DNA of 64,000 bases from Dasypus novemcinctus (lineage: Eukaryota > Chordata > Mammalia > Cingulata > Dasypodidae). Where the stretch lies: positions 202,884,726 to 202,948,725 of the forward strand of contig NC_080673.1 in NCBI RefSeq assembly GCF_030445035.2, given 5' to 3'. A model generated the notes under the pieces. That model had not been told where the DNA came from. It did not search any database and worked only from the letters and a program-made list of their open reading frames with translations. Each line of letters opens with the position of its first letter. Position 1 is the first letter of the stretch. Made by a program: the position numbers and the translations under genes. Below, piece by piece: positions 49,396 to 62,859 of this stretch.

Positions 49396-51500
49396 CTCCC
49401 TAGAAGTCAAGGTACCCATTCATCCTGCAGCACAGTAATTGTTCATTACCTTACTCCCAAAGTGTAACACATCTGTTTTACTGGTGTATCTGATGTCTAG
49501 TACAGTGTCTGGCACGTGCTGGGTGCTCAGTAAATACTTTTCTGATGAATAAGTGAATGGAGTGAAAGAGTTACAGAGAGACCAGCCAAGAGGCAGATGC
49601 AGCCCTGAGCAGGGTGCGAGCAGAGAGAGCAGGAGGCGAGTACAAAATGCAAAGGACTTGGAACAAAGGACAGATAAGACTTGAAGTATGCCAGAATATG
49701 GATTTAATGGGGAAGCAAGGGTGTGTGCTGATTCCAAGCCTGGGCTCCTGGACACTGGCAGTGGCCCTGCTGGGGGAAAAAAAAGGGAAGAAAGGAAAAG
49801 TTGGCCTGAGAGCAGATACGACCTTGACTTTGCCATTTTTTAGGTTGATAGAAGTAGCCCTATATGAAATTGGGGGAATACAGTACAAGATAGAGTGAGA
49901 GGTCCCGGTTGACAATGGGGATTTGGGAAGAATCAATTCAGGAACTTTCAATGGAAAGGTTCTGGGAAAAGGGCAAGCAGAAAGAGGGGTTGAGGCTGGC
50001 CAGTCAGAGGACCCAGGGAGGAGCCCCGGAACAGAGAGGAAGCAGGTGGACTGGCAAGAAGGGGACTTGGATGTGACAGTAAGACCACCATATCACATCT
50101 GGCAGTTTTGCCTCAGGCAGCCCTGGCTTTAGAGCCAACCCTTGGCTCTATCCAGACATCCTCGTTGAGACTCTGTCCTCACCCTGCCTTTCCTTGCTCT
50201 TCCTTTCCCTTCAGTGGTCATCCTAATTTTACTGTACAAAGAATATTAATAAAGTACAAGAAAAGGGCATGTTCACATGGTGTCATAAGTGTGACAATTG
50301 TTGGGACAACTTGCTCCCCTTCTTCCTGCGTGGAAGAAATGACACTGAAAGGAAAGTGATTTTTATGTCAGAACTCTAATTAGCTTAAAGCTTAGTACAA
50401 AAAGAAGTCATTTAATGCTTTTGTTTTGTTTTCCTGCAACATTTTATTACCACTGTGGCTACTACAAACATATAACTTCTCATTTCTTGATTTCCACAGT
50501 AGTAAACTAAGTAGCTTCTGGGTTCCCAAGAGAGAGAAAGCACAGAGCCATCTCTGCATGTTTCTGCCTTCCTTGGTAGGTGGAAAATCATGGAAAAGAA
50601 AACTAATGCTCATTACATGATGGTATGATGGAAACAAATTGGCTTTTGGAGTCAAAATCTTGATCATGTTTTGTGACTAAGAGGCCAAAACTTTTTTTTT
50701 TTTTCCGACCTGGCTTCCTCACTGATATACACAGCTGAGAAAAGCTCCCGCCCCAGGAGACAGTTGTGATCATGAGATGAGAGAATGGTGATAAAATACT
50801 TGCACATGTAGGGGCTCCCTAAACACCAGTTCCCAGTAGTCTTTCTGTTTCTCAAACATCCCAGGCCTAGGGTCTCTGCTGGCCCTGAGGGGAGCTGTAG
50901 AGGAGGCAAGTTGTCAGGGCCCAGCCCCAAAAGAGTTTTCAGCCAAATGATTTCAAAGACTTTTTACTTTATTCCACATTCGTTCAGGCTGCAGCCTTGT
51001 TTGACTAAAATGTGAAGAAACCACACCTACTTGGTATGACCAGAGAAGTGTGGCTTCCTAAGCTGGCCACACTCTGTGGGCCCAAGTTTAACCTCATTCC
51101 CAAACAGAAGGCCTACTTTCATAAGCCCAGGACAAGACCAAGACAGGACAAGCCCAAAGAAGAGAGGACCCTGCAATTCACTATCGCCTCTGGCTGCCGT
51201 TCTTGACAGCAGAGCTAAATTCTGAAAAAGTTGGTACAGTGGCACCAGCCAATGCATAGACAATTTGCAAAGATAGTGAAAGGTCTTTTTTGCATTGGTT
51301 AGTTTGTTTTTGTTATCTCCTGGCACTCAAGGAAATCTCTGTTGTATCACTAGTTTGATAATAACTTAAAGAACAGACAGCTCTGGGACTAAATTCCAGA
51401 GTTAACACTTTAAAATATTAAAATGTAGAGTATGCAACAAAAGGTTATAAGTCAAACAGGAAATGATGGCCCATCCAAAGGAACAAAATAGAAATCCAGA
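49396..51500. other. Intergenic: unique sequence with a MIR trace
   Basis: A MIR-like block at about 49,495-49,560 (GTGTCTGGCACGTGCTGGGT). No gene recognised. Confidence 0.45.
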
Positions 51501-51510
51501 AACCATCAAT

Positions 51511-51700
51511 GGGGGAACAGATGTGGCTCAAGCAGTTGGGTACCCACCTCCCACATGGGAGGTCCCAGGTTAAGTTCCTGGTGCCTCCTAAAGAAAAAAC
51601 AATGAGCAGACAACAAGGAAAAAACCAAGCACAAACAACAAGCAAAAGCAATGAACAAATAGACAAGGGAGCCATCTCAGGGGAAGAGGGAAGCAGAAAG
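51511..51700 (+). mobile_element. Diverged tRNA-like SINE related to DAS-SINE
   Basis: It has GTGGCTCAAGCAGTTGGG, CACATGGGAGGTCCCAGGTT and an A-rich CAGACAACAAGG body. Confidence 0.7.
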
Positions 51701-52203
51701 AAAGATCAGACATTGAACATACTAGACAAAGACATTTTTTAAAATCCTCAATATGCTCAAGTAGATAAAGGAAAACACAAAACTATAGGATATCAGGGAA
51801 AACATGACGGATCAATATTAGAAGCTCAATAAAGACATAGAAATTCTAAATAGAAACCAAACAATAATACTGGAGTAGAAGACGACAATAACTGAAATGA
51901 AAAATTCCAGGGAGTGTTTCAACAGCAGATTGGAGCTAACTGAAGCAAGAAGCAGTGAACACAAAGACGGCAATTAAAATGTTGCAGACTGAGAAGAAAG
52001 AAAAATTAATGAAAAAAGGAGTAAACAATATAAAAGACCTGTAGGACAGCATCGGGCATACACATGATGGGAGTTCCAGAAAGAGAAGAAAGAAAGTGGA
52101 AGAAGGAATAGTCACAGAAATAATGACAGAAAAATTCCCAAATATAACAAAAGACATGAATATGCACATTCAAGAATCCCAGTGAAATCCAAAGAGGATA
52201 AAC

Positions 52204-52476
52204 TTGAAGGGAGCCATGTCAAGACATATAGAAATCAAACTGCCAAATGCCAAGGTCAAAGACAGAGTTCTGAAAGCTGAAAGAGAAAAAACATTTTATG
52301 TACAAGGGAATCCCAATAATATTAGGGGCCAATTTCTTATCAGAAACCAAGAAGGCAGTGGGCATAAATATTTAATGCTGAAAGAAAACAATTGCCAACC
52401 AAGAATTTTATATCTGACATATTTTTTTTCAGAAATGAGGGAAATATTAAGACAGTCCCAGAAAACCAAAAGCTGA
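52204..52476 (+). pseudogene. L1 ORF1 remnant
   Basis: The frame encodes SRHIEIKLPNAKVKDRVLKA and FLIRNQEGSGHKYLMLKENN with CQPRILYLTYFFSEM, matching the L1 ORF1p RNA-binding and C-terminal regions. Confidence 0.82.
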
Positions 52477-53599
52477 GGGAGTTCATTATCACTAGACCAG
52501 CTCTACAACCAATGTTAAAGGGGATTCTTCAGATTGAAAAAAAAGGACACTAGACAGTGGGTTGAAGCACCATAAAGAAATAAATATCTACAGCAAAAGT
52601 AACACTATGGTTAATTATAAATGCCAACAATATTGTATTTGTTGGTATGTAACTCCATCTGTTGACTTCTTGCAGGTTCTAAAGTGCAAATGCATAAAAA
52701 GTAATGATAAATCAATGGTTTGGGACATACTTTGTAAAAATATATAATTTGTGTCAAGTACAAAAAGATGTGGTGAAATAGGAGTATAGGAACAGTGAAC
52801 ATATATTCTGTTGTAGTTAATTTGTTATCAAAGCAAGCATGATAGTTTTAGATTTAGAAGGTTAAATTTAAGCCCTAAGGTAAGCCCCCAAAGAATATAT
52901 GAAATATATATACAGAAAGAAATAAGGGACCAAATGGTACTATATAAAAAATCAAATAAATATGAAAGTAGATATCAACAAAAGAATTGAGGAACAAAAA
53001 AAGGTATGACTTATGTAGACCAAGTAACAAAATGGCAGGAGGAAGTCCTTCATTATCATTATGTAAATGAATTAAATTCTCGAGTCAAAAGGCAGTGATT
53101 GTCAGAATGAAGAGAAAAGCATAACCCAACTATATTCTTTCTGAAAGAGACTCACCTTAAAGTCAAAGAAACAAGTAGGTTGAGAGTGAAAAGTTGGGGA
53201 AAACGTATGCCATGAAATAACCAAAAGAGAGCTGGTGTGGCTATACTAATATCAGAATAGACTTTGATTTAAAAAACTGTTTCAAGGGACAAAAATGGCC
53301 ATTACTTACTGATAAGGGGGACAATTCAATAGGAAGATGTAATCATTATATCCACATAAGAGCAGAACCCCAAAATATATAAAGCAAATACTGACAGATT
53401 GGAAGAGAGAGATTGATGGTTCTATGTTAATAGTAGGAGAACTTTAACACACCACTATCAAAAATGGATAGAACATCTAGTCAGAAGATCAATAAGGAAG
53501 TAAAGGAGTTGAATGATATACTAAACCAACTAGACCTAACAGACATATAGAACACTGCACCCAATGAAAACAGACTACACAGTCTTCTTGAGTGCACAT

Positions 53600-56500
53600 G
53601 GATCATTCTCCAGGATAGACCATATGATGGGTTACAAAATAAGTCTCAATAAATTTAAAAATATTGAAATTATACAATGTATAATCTGAACACAACATAA
53701 TGAATATAGAAATCAATAGCATAGGGAGAAATGGAAAATTCACAAATATGTGGAAATTAAACAAAATGCTCTTAACCAATGGACTAAAGAGAAAATCAGA
53801 AGCAAAGTTAGGAAACATCTTGAGGTGAACGAAGAAGAAAATACAAAATATGAAAACATACGGGATGCAGTGAAGGCAGCACTGAGAGGGAAATGTATAG
53901 CTTTAAATGCTTGCATTAAAAAGAAGACTTTCAAATCAGAGACCTAACCTCAAAACTGGAAGAACCAGAAAAAGAAGAGCCAAGCAGAAGGAAAAAAATA
54001 AGCAAGCAAAAGGAAGGGAATAACAAAGATTAGAGTGGAGAAAAATGAAATAGAAAATAAAGGGGAAAAAATAGAGATAAAAAAACCACAAGTTGGTTCC
54101 TTGAAAAGATCAATAAAATGGACAAACCTTTAAGCTAGACTGACAAAAGAAAAAAAGTAGGAATATACAAATAACAGAAATTAGAAATAAAAAGGTGTAT
54201 ATTGGGAAACGGACTTTGGCCCAGTGGTTAGGGCGTCCGTCTACCATATGGGAGGTCCGCGGTTCAAACCCCGGGCCTCCTCGACCCGTGTGGAGCTGGC
54301 CATGCGCAGTGCTGATCCGCGCAAGGAGTGCCCTGCCACGCAAGGGTGTCCCCCGCGTGGGGGAGCCCCCATGCGCAAGGAGTGCGCCCGTGAGGAAAGC
54401 CGCCCAGCGTGAAAAGAAAGTGCAGCCTGCCCAGGAACGGCGCCGCCCACACTTCCCGTGCTGCTGACGACAACAGAAGCGGACAAAGAAACAAAAGCAG
54501 ACAAAGAAACAAGACGCAACAAATGGACACCAAGAACAGACAACCAGGGGAGGGGGGGAAATTAAAATAAATAAATAAATCTTAAAAAAAAAAAAAAAAA
54601 GGTGTATATTATTACCAACCCAGGTGAAGTAAAAACTATAAGTGGATGCTATTAACAATTGTATGCCAATACATTAGATAACCTAGATGAAATGGACAAA
54701 TCTTAGAAACACACAAACTACCTACTTTGACTCAGGAAGAAATAGAAGATCTCAACAAACCAATTACTAGTAAAGAGATTGAATCAGTCATTAAAAATCT
54801 CCCTTCAAAAAGAAAGACCCAGGACCAGATGGCTCCACGGGGAATTCTATCAAACATTCCAAGAAAACTTAATTGCACTTCTGTTCAAATGCTTCCAAAA
54901 AATTGAAGAGGAGGGAACATTCCCTAACTCATTCTACAAGACCAAATCACCCTTACACCAAAGCCTAATAAAGTTAACACAAGAAAAGAAAATAATAGAC
55001 TAATATCTCTTATGAATATGGATGCAAAAATCCTCAACAAGATACTAGCAAACTGAATCCAACAGCATACTGAAAGAACTAAACACCATGATCAAGTGGG
55101 ATTTATCTCTAGGGTGCAAGTCTGATTCAACTTAGAAAAATTAATGTAATATGTCACATTAACATTATGAAGGGGAAAAAAAACATGATCAGATCAATCA
55201 ATGCAGAAAAGGCATCTCACAAAATAAAGTACTTTCTTGATAAAAACTCTTAGAATAGTAGATAAAAGGAAACTTCTTCAACATGATAAAGGGCAGATAT
55301 GAAAAGCCCACAGCTGATATCCTACTTAATGCTTAAAGACTGAAAGCTTTCCCTCTAGAGGAACAAATGAGGATGCCCACTATCACCACCGTTATCCTAC
55401 ATTGTACTGGAAGTTCTTGCCAGCATGATTAGGCAATTTCTTTCCATATTGGAAAGAAAGAAGTAAAACTTTCTCTATTTGCTGATGATATGGTCCTATA
55501 TATAGAAAATCCTGAAAAATCCACAACAAAGCTCTTAGACTAATCAATGAATTTAACAAATTGTCAGCATACAAGATCAACACCTAAATATCAGGGTGTC
55601 TCTATACATAAGCAATGAGCAATCTGAAGAAATCAAGAAAAATATTCCATTTACAACAGCAACTAAAATAATCAAGTATCTGGGAATAAATCTAACCAAG
55701 GATATGAAAAACTTGTACACAGAAAATTATAAAACTGCAAAAAATTAAAGACCTAAATAAATGGAAGGATATTCCATGTTCATGGATTGGAAAAGTCTAA
55801 ATATCATTAAGATGTTAATACTACCCAAAGCAATTTATAGATTCAATACAATCATAATGAAAATTTCAACAGTCTTCTTTGTAGAAATGTTAGAGCCAAT
55901 CATCAAAATTATATGAAGGGTAAGAGGCCCCTAATAGCTAAAGCCATCTTAAAAAAGAAATGTGAAGTGGGACTCCCACTTCCTGATTTTGTACTGCATG
56001 GTACTGGCATGAGGACAAATATATAGGCCAATGGAATAGAATTGAGAGCTCAGAAATCAATCCTCATATTTATGTCTGACTGATTTTTGAAAATGTCACA
56101 AAGACTACTCAATTGGGAAAGAATAGTCTCTTCAACAAATGGTCCTGGGAAAACTAGATCTCCATTTGCAAAAAAAAAGGAAGAAAAAAAAAAAAAAAGA
56201 GGAGGACCACTTCCTCACACTATTTACAAAATCAATGCAAAATGGATCAAAGACCAACTAGAACTATCAAACTCCTATTAAAAACGTAGAGAAACATCTT
56301 CAGGACCTTTTGTTAGGCAAAGGTTTCTTAGACCACACCCAAAATGCAAGTAACAAAAGAAAAAAATAGGTAAAAAGGACCTCCTCAAAATTAAAAAATT
56401 TTGTTCATCAAAGGACTTTACAATGAAAGTGAAATGACAGCCTCCTCAATGGGAGAAAATATTTGGAAAACTCATATCTGATAAAGGATTAATATACAGA

Positions 56501-56640
56501 ATATATAAAGAAATCTTTCAACTTAACAACAGAAAGATAAAGAACCCAATTGAAAAAACAGACAAAAGACTTAAACAGACATTTTTCCAAAGAAGATATA
56601 AAAAAAGACCAAAAAGTACATGAAAAGATGCTCAAAATCT
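53600..56640 (+). pseudogene. L1 ORF2 remnant (endonuclease end and reverse transcriptase)
   Basis: Fragments in several frames include KIRSKVRKHLEVNEEENTKY and [20 protein letters not shown], and the intact FADD codons near 55,480. No continuous frame is left. Confidence 0.85.
54204..54595 (+). mobile_element. Young DAS-SINE with exact 15-bp target duplication
   Basis: AAAAAGGTGTATATT at 54189-54203 is repeated at 54596-54610. The SINE has an A-box-like TGGCCCAGTGG, a B-box-like GGTTCAAACCC, many CpGs still intact and a long A tail. It is inserted in L1 ORF2. Confidence 0.97.
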
Positions 56641-56644
56641 GTTC

Positions 56645-59385
56645 AGTTTGTTAAAAGCTGCCAAAAAGCGTTTATGATGGGGATTTATTAACTTATAAGC
56701 TTATAGTTCTGGGGCTGAGAAAAATGTCCAAATCAAGGCATCAGGTGAAGCTCTCTCCCTGAAGACTGGTTGCTGGTGATCCTGGATGCCTGTCACATGG
56801 CAAGGCACAATGGTGGCATCTGTCTGCGTCTCTCCCTTCTCTCTGGCTCTCATTCCTTTCAGCTTCTGTGGCTTTCTCTCTCAGGGTTCTGTTGATTTCA
56901 GCTTCTGGTTTCCAGGAGTTTCTCTCAGCTTCTGGTGGTTTCTTTCAGTCTCTCTCTGTATTCACCCCATTTACAAAGGACTCCAGTAAGAGGAGTAAGA
57001 TCCACCTGGGTCATGCCCTACTGAAGTAATCTAATCAAACGGCCTTTCTGTGATCCAAAACTTTCCCAATAACAAAGCCAAAAGAAAAAAATAAAAATAA
57101 AGTAAAATAAGTAAAATACAAAATTAAAAAGAATAATAAAATTTAAAAAATTGTTTCATTGTATCTTTCATCACTGTAAGACCTGTTATCCTTTATGTAC
57201 AGTGACAATTTCTTCTGTATGTTCCCCCAAGTGCCTTATTTCTTTCATTTTATCTACAAAGAGGTTTTAGGTTACAGAAAAGTCACGTAGAAAATATAGG
57301 GGATTCCCACACACCCAAACCACTCCCATTCTCCCACTCTCCCCTATTAACATTTTATATATGTATGGTACATTTGTTACAATTGATGTACAATTATTGA
57401 AGCATTGCTACTGGCCATGGTCAATGGTTTACATTATGGTTTATGTTTTGCCTATACACTTTAACAAAATTTAAAATGGCCTGTACCCATTGTTGCAAAT
57501 CATGAAAATCAATTCCAATGTTCTAAAAATGCCCTATGTTCTATCTATTCTATTCTTCCCTCCCACTCCCCTTGGAACACATGGTAACCACTAAGTCTCA
57601 ATTTTTTAAGAATAATGTTCATAGTAACATGCAATAATATTGAGGGTTTGGCATATTGATCTATTTTTTCTTATTAGGCATCACTGGTGCAGAGTGTCAG
57701 TGATGGGGGATGGGTGCACCTGGGGTATGCCTCTATGCCATATGACCGTGTTCAAGTGGACACCAGACATTGTCTCAGTGGGTGAAGATCCATACAATAA
57801 CCAAAAGAAAATTGAATTCCCATCCTGGGAAATCCTGCTATATTCTCTAAAAGAACAGCAAGAATCCCCCAAGCATATGGGCAGTGCCTAGTGAAGGACA
57901 GACCATTACATCAGGCCTTTGATATTGATGGTTGTACTTATGAATCTCTTCTTGTGAAATTGAAACTTAGCTTAGTATTATATATTGCCTAAGAGTTACC
58001 CCCTGAAAGCCTCCTTGTTGTTCTAATGAATAATGTTGTTCTCTCTCTAGAGAGAGGCCTCTCTCTATGTTGAGGCCAAACTCAGCATATAAACACACTA
58101 CCTTTCCCTCCGCTTGGGATATGACTCCCAGGGATGAGCCTCCCTGGCACCAAGGGATCATTAACAGGCACCAACTAGTGATGAATCTGAAAAAAGACCT
58201 TGGGGAAATACTAAATACAAATACAAGTGAGTTTTTATGTCTAAGAAATTTCAGTGTGAGTCAGGAGGTTATTCCGGAAGTTACATTTAAGTATGTCTCA
58301 GCAGGATCTCAGTGACTGCCACAGTAAACAGTGCCTTAAACAAGTCTCCTGAGGGCTCTAGAGAATTCTAGACACTATAGGTAGGGCAGACAATCTCAGG
58401 AATTTGGCACCCTGTAAGTGGACCTTACTTTGGAATATATTCTCCTCAATGTAACAGAATTAGACTCATTTATAATTTCCCTACACATGGCTCTTCTGCC
58501 CCTTTTATTTGAACCTATAATTAGCACTATACTTGTTTTAAATCTGTGTCCCAGAGACTTAAATCTTTGGTCTGTTCATATGTTGGCTAAGCCCTGAACT
58601 CAGCAGACTTGCAACACCTATTCCCAGTTCATCAGACTGTCCCAGGACAAGTAACAAAAGGATGATGATGGACAACACCTATCCCAGGAAGTGAAGAGCA
58701 TCTGCAACTGCAAGCAATACAGTTCCATTCATCTGCCCCATAGGATCTAAGCCCCCTCTCAGTCAGAGGGAGGGTGAGCATCACCATCCTAAGAATGAAG
58801 AATGAACAATCATAACAGGGGAAAGCAACTAAGGACTAAAGTAGACTTATTATTCTAGTAATAGAAGAAAGTGTATCACTAATATAAAGGCAGTGCCCAT
58901 CAGAGGTTCTGAGGGGAGGGAGAGGGAAGAATAGGTGCAACAAGGTGGCATTTTGAGGACATTGGAATTGTCCATTATGACCTTGCAATGCCAGATACAG
59001 CCATTATACATTTTGTCAAAACGTATAAAATTGTGCAGTACAAAATGTAAACTATAATGTAAACTATAGTCCTTGGTTAGTTCAATGCTTCAGTACGTGG
59101 TCATCAATTGTAACAAATGTATCACACACAATTGTAACAAATGTACAACAACTGAAAGATGTTAATGTGGGAAAGTGTGGGAGGTGGAGGGGATGGGGTA
59201 TATGGGAATTACCTATATTTTTTATGTGATATTTATATAATTTAAAGCTGCTTTAAAAATAAAAAACCCTTAACTGAAGTAAACTAATCAAAAGTTCTCA
59301 CCTACAATAGGTTCACACTTGCAAGAATGGATTAGCTCTGTGGACATGATTTTCTGGGGTCCATCCACCATCAAACCCTTACAAC
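56645..59385 (+). repeat. Family A LTR-like repeat interrupted by a ~2.2-kb repeat
   Basis: The left arm is 56,645-57,041 and the right arm 59,265-59,385. Near-duplicate flanks (CTGAAGTAATCTAATCAAA near 57,022 and CTGAAGTAAACTAATCAAA near 59,275) mark the inner insertion. Confidence 0.7.
57042..59264 (+). mobile_element. ~2.2-kb non-coding repeat with inverted L1-3'UTR-like ends
   Basis: The left portion 57,250-57,460 (GGTACATTTGTTACAATTGA, GGTTTACATTATGGTTTATG) is, inverted, similar to 59,010-59,230 (ATCAATTGTAACAAATGTA, TGGGGTATATGGGAATTACC). The middle carries GGGATATGACTCCCAGGGAT, also seen in old L1 3' UTRs. It ends in an A-rich tail before the duplicated flank. No protein-coding frame of note. 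Confidence 0.65.
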
Positions 59386-59462
59386 ATCATTAGCCATAAG
59401 AGAAATGCAAACCAAAACCATAACGAGATGCCATTTCATACCCATTAGAATGGCTGCTATTA

Positions 59463-59480
59463 AAACACACACACACACAC
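59463..59480 (+). repeat. Short (CA)n microsatellite
   Basis: About nine CA units inside L1 sequence. Confidence 0.9.
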
Positions 59481-60127
59481 AGAAATGGGAATATAAAATG
59501 GTGCAGCCTCTGTGGAAGACAGTTCTTGCAGTTCCTCAGCAAGTTAAATATAGAAATTCTGTATGATCCAGCAATCGTGTTTCTAGGAATATATTCAGAA
59601 GAACTGAAAGCAAGGATGTGAATAGATATTTGCACATCAATGGTCATAGCGGCATTATTCACAATTGCTAAAATATGGAGACAACCTAAGTGCCCATCAG
59701 CCGATGAATGAATAAACAAAATGTGGTATATACATATGATGGAATACAGCTGTAAGAAGACATGACCTTGGGATGCATATGACAACATGGATGAACCCTG
59801 AGGATATTACGTTGCATGAAATAAGCCAGACATAAAAGGACAAATATTTTATGATCTCACTAATATGAGTTAAATACAATGAGTAAACTTAGCCAGTTAA
59901 ACTACAGAGTATAGGTTAGAAGGAGACAGAATGTGGATTGATGGGGAACTGATGCTGAATATATGTAGAATGTTTAGTAAGGTTGATTGTAAATAACCTT
60001 TACAAATGGATTAGGTTGATGGTAATGCATTATAATGAGTATAACTGATACTGCTGATTTATAAATATGATTGTGGCTGAAAAGGGTATTCTAGGGAGGT
60101 TAATTTTAATTGAAAGACAACTAGAGG

Positions 60128-60335
60128 ACTGTAGCAGTTTGATATGGTTATGAATTCCAAAAATAGATATTGGATTATGTTTGTAATCTGGTTTGTACCT
60201 GGGCATGATTAAATTATGATTAGGACTTTGATTGGGCCACATCATTAGGGTGTTGAGTCCCCACCCCTTTGTAGGTGAGGACTCACAGATAAAAGGCATG
60301 GCAAAGGATAGAGTTGAAGGTTTTTGATGTAGGAG
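60128..60335 (-). repeat. Family B repeat fragment, inverted
   Basis: It starts TGTAGCAGTTTGATATGGTT and has TGAATTCCAAAAATAGATAT, the reverse of the family B 3' end; GGACTCACAGATAAAAGGCA follows. Confidence 0.75.
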
Positions 60336-60708
60336 CTTTGATGTTTGAATTACCATATGACCCAGAAATCCCACACCTAGGTATATACATAAAGGAATTG
60401 AAGCAGGGAACGAACAGATATTTGCACACCGATGTTCACAGCAGCATTAGTCACAATTGCCTAAAGATGGAAGGAACCCAAGTGTCCAGCAACTGCTGAA
60501 TGGATAAATAAAATGTGGGGTATGCATACAATGGAATATTATTTTGCTGTAAAAAAGGAATGAAGCCCTGATGCATGTGACAGTCTGGATGAACCTTGAA
60601 GACAATATGTTGAGTGAAATAAGCCAGACACAAAAGGACAGATTTTGTGTGCTCTCACTGGTATGATATAATTAGAATAAGTAAATTCATAGAGTCAAAA
60701 ACTAGAAT

Positions 60709-61124
60709 ATAGGGAAGTGGACTTGGCTCAACGAATAGAGTGTTCACCTACCACATGGGAGGTCCTCGGTTCAAACCCCGGGCCTCCTTGACCCGTGTGG
60801 AGCTGGCCCATGCGCAGTGCTGATGCGCACAAGGAGTGCAGTGCCACGCAGGGGTGTCCCCCATGTAGGGGAACCCCAAGCACAAGGAGTGCACCCTGTA
60901 AGGAGAGCCGCCCAGCGCGAAAGAAAGTGCAGCCTGCCCAGGAGTGACCCTGCACCCATGAAGAGCTGACGCAGCAAGATGATGCAACAAAAAGAGACAC
61001 AGATTCCCGGTGCTACTGACAAGAATACAAGCGGACACTGAAGAACACACAGCGAATGGACACAGAGAGCAGACAACTGGGGGTGGAGGGAAGGGGAGAG
61101 AAATAAATAAAAAATAAATTAAAA
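60709..61124 (+). mobile_element. DAS-SINE, plus strand, 13-bp target duplication
   Basis: AAAAACTAGAATA at 60696-60708 is repeated at 61125-61137. The B-box-like GGTTCAAACCCCGG is intact. Confidence 0.95.
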
Positions 61125-61198
61125 AAAAACTAGAATACATGAGTACTCTATATTTTCTTCATGACTTTTCTGTAAACCTACAGCTTATCTTTGAAAGA

Positions 61199-61260
61199 TG
61201 AGGGAGGGAGGGTGGGAGGGAGGAAGGAAGGAGAGGAAGGAAAAGAGGGAGGGAGGGACT
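61199..61260 (+). repeat. (GGGA)n / (GGAA)n purine tract
   Basis: A 60-bp G/A-only stretch apart from one T. Confidence 0.9.
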
Positions 61261-61740
61261 AGAATACAAGTTAGCAGGGGCTCAGTTGGGCTGGGGAATG
61301 CAGAGTTAATGCTTAATTTGTACAGAGTTTCTGTTTTGGATGATTAGAAAGATTTGGGTAATGTATGGCAGTAATAACAAAACATTGTAACTGTAACACC
61401 ACAGAATTAAATATTTGAATGTGATTAAAGGGGGGAAATCTTAGGTTATATGTATATGGGTTGGGTATATATGCTAGTAAAATAAAAATGTAATTTAAAA
61501 ACTATAGAAGTGTACACCACAAACGGTGAACCCTAATATAAACTATGGGCTGTAATTGATAGCTTAATTATAATAATGTTGTTTCATCAATTGTAACAAA
61601 GGTAAAACACTAACGCAAAGTGTTAGTAATAGGGAAACTCTGTCAGTGAGGGGGGATATATGGGAACTCTGTCTTTTCTGCATGATTTTTCTGTAAACCT
61701 ACAACTACACTAAATTCAAAATAAAGGAATTTTCAAACTG

Positions 61741-62104
61741 TTCAACTTAATGATCCATTCCTTTAATGCTGGACATTTAGCTTATTTCCATTTTTTTGCT
61801 CTCATGAGCAACGCTCCCATAAATTCCTCAAAATTTTATTTTTATCTATATTTGCATTCATTTGCTTAAGATAGTTTCCTATAACTAGCATTGCCAAGTG
61901 AAAAGGTGTGCACATTTTTAATCCTCTGGCATCATTCAGCTCAACAGTCCTTCAGAAATGCTGTAATAGTTTACACTCCAGGTGTTTTATTAAGCTCTCG
62001 TATTTCGTGTGTTTAACAATTGAGGAGGAATAAGTTTTGCACACATTTTTTTCCACATTAAAAAATTGTGCAGTAAACATTTTGTTTCGTTTTGTTTTTT
62101 TCTC
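61741..62104 (-). repeat. Old L1-like 3' sequence, antisense
   Basis: ATGCTGGACATTTAGCTTAT, TCATGAGCAACGCTCCCATA and AGTGAAAAGGTGTGCACATT resemble inverted old-L1 or similar repeats. Tentative. Confidence 0.4.
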
Positions 62105-62730
62105 TTAACTTTCTTTTAAATGTTACATTCAAAAAATTTAAGAGGTTCCCACATACCCCACTCCTCCCACATCATCAACCTCTTCCATCATCGTGGCACA
62201 TTCACTGCATTTGGTGAACACATCTTGGAGCACTGCTGCACCCCATGGATAGTGGTTTACATTGTAGTTTACACTCTCCCCCAGTCCACCCAGTGGGCCA
62301 TGGCAGGACACACCATGTCCAGCATCTGTCCCTGCAGCACCACCCAGGGCAACTCCAAGTCCTGAAGATGCCCCCACATCATATCTCTTCTTCCCTCTCC
62401 CTGCCCTCAGCAGCTACCGTGGCCACTTTCTCCACATCAGTTCTACAATTTCTTCCATTACTAATCACAAGAGTATCACAGCAGAACAGCAGTTAAGTCC
62501 ACTCTCATCCACACTCTATTCCTCCATCCTGTGGACCCTGGGATGGTGATGTCCACTCCATCTCTATATCCAGAGGGAGCTTAGGTTCCACATGGCTGCT
62601 GGATGCACTTCTCCTGCTTGCAGCTGTGGGCACTCTTGGCTCCCTGGTGTGGTGGTTGACCTTCTTCACCTCCCGTTAGCTGGCCGGGGCAAGTCCAATA
62701 AACCAGAGAGTAGGACTTGCAGGCCTGCTG
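62105..62730 (-). repeat. Family C repeat, longest copy
   Basis: AATGTTACATTCAAAAAATT, GTGGCACATTCACTGCATTT, GTGGTTTACATTGTAGTTTA and CCTTCTTCACCTCCCGTTAG are seen. It is parallel to 18,635-19,110 but extends further. Confidence 0.75.
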
Positions 62731-62859
62731 CGGCTCAGGGCCTGGCTGTCACATGACAGTCCAGAGATTCCGGTCTCCTGTGTTTTAAAATCCATGCCAT
62801 CGCCTTCCTGCACGCTTTTGCAAGGAGCCTAGGAGTTGATGTCCTTGCCGGGTAGCCGC

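Larger units (their letters stand above)
51725..60127 (+). mobile_element. Degenerate sense L1 with nested insertions
   Basis: ORF1 remnants lie at about 51,990-52,480, ORF2 endonuclease sequence near 53,400-53,950, and RT sequence near 54,700-56,300. The FADDM motif is at 55,478-55,492 (GCT GAT GAT codons). The distal ORF2 and 3' part resume at 59,386-60,127. A DAS-SINE (54,204-54,595) and a repeat complex (56,645-59,385) interrupt it. Frequent stops and frameshifts make it inactive. Confidence 0.88.
60336..61740 (+). mobile_element. Second L1 3' portion, split by a DAS-SINE
   Basis: It contains GAATTACCATATGACCCAGA, TCACAGCAGCATTAGTCACA and TGGAATATTATTTTGC, then after the SINE TTGTAACAAAGGTAAAACAC and GGGAACTCTGTCTTTTCTGC with TGTAAACCTACAACT. 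It ends near 61,735. Confidence 0.85.
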
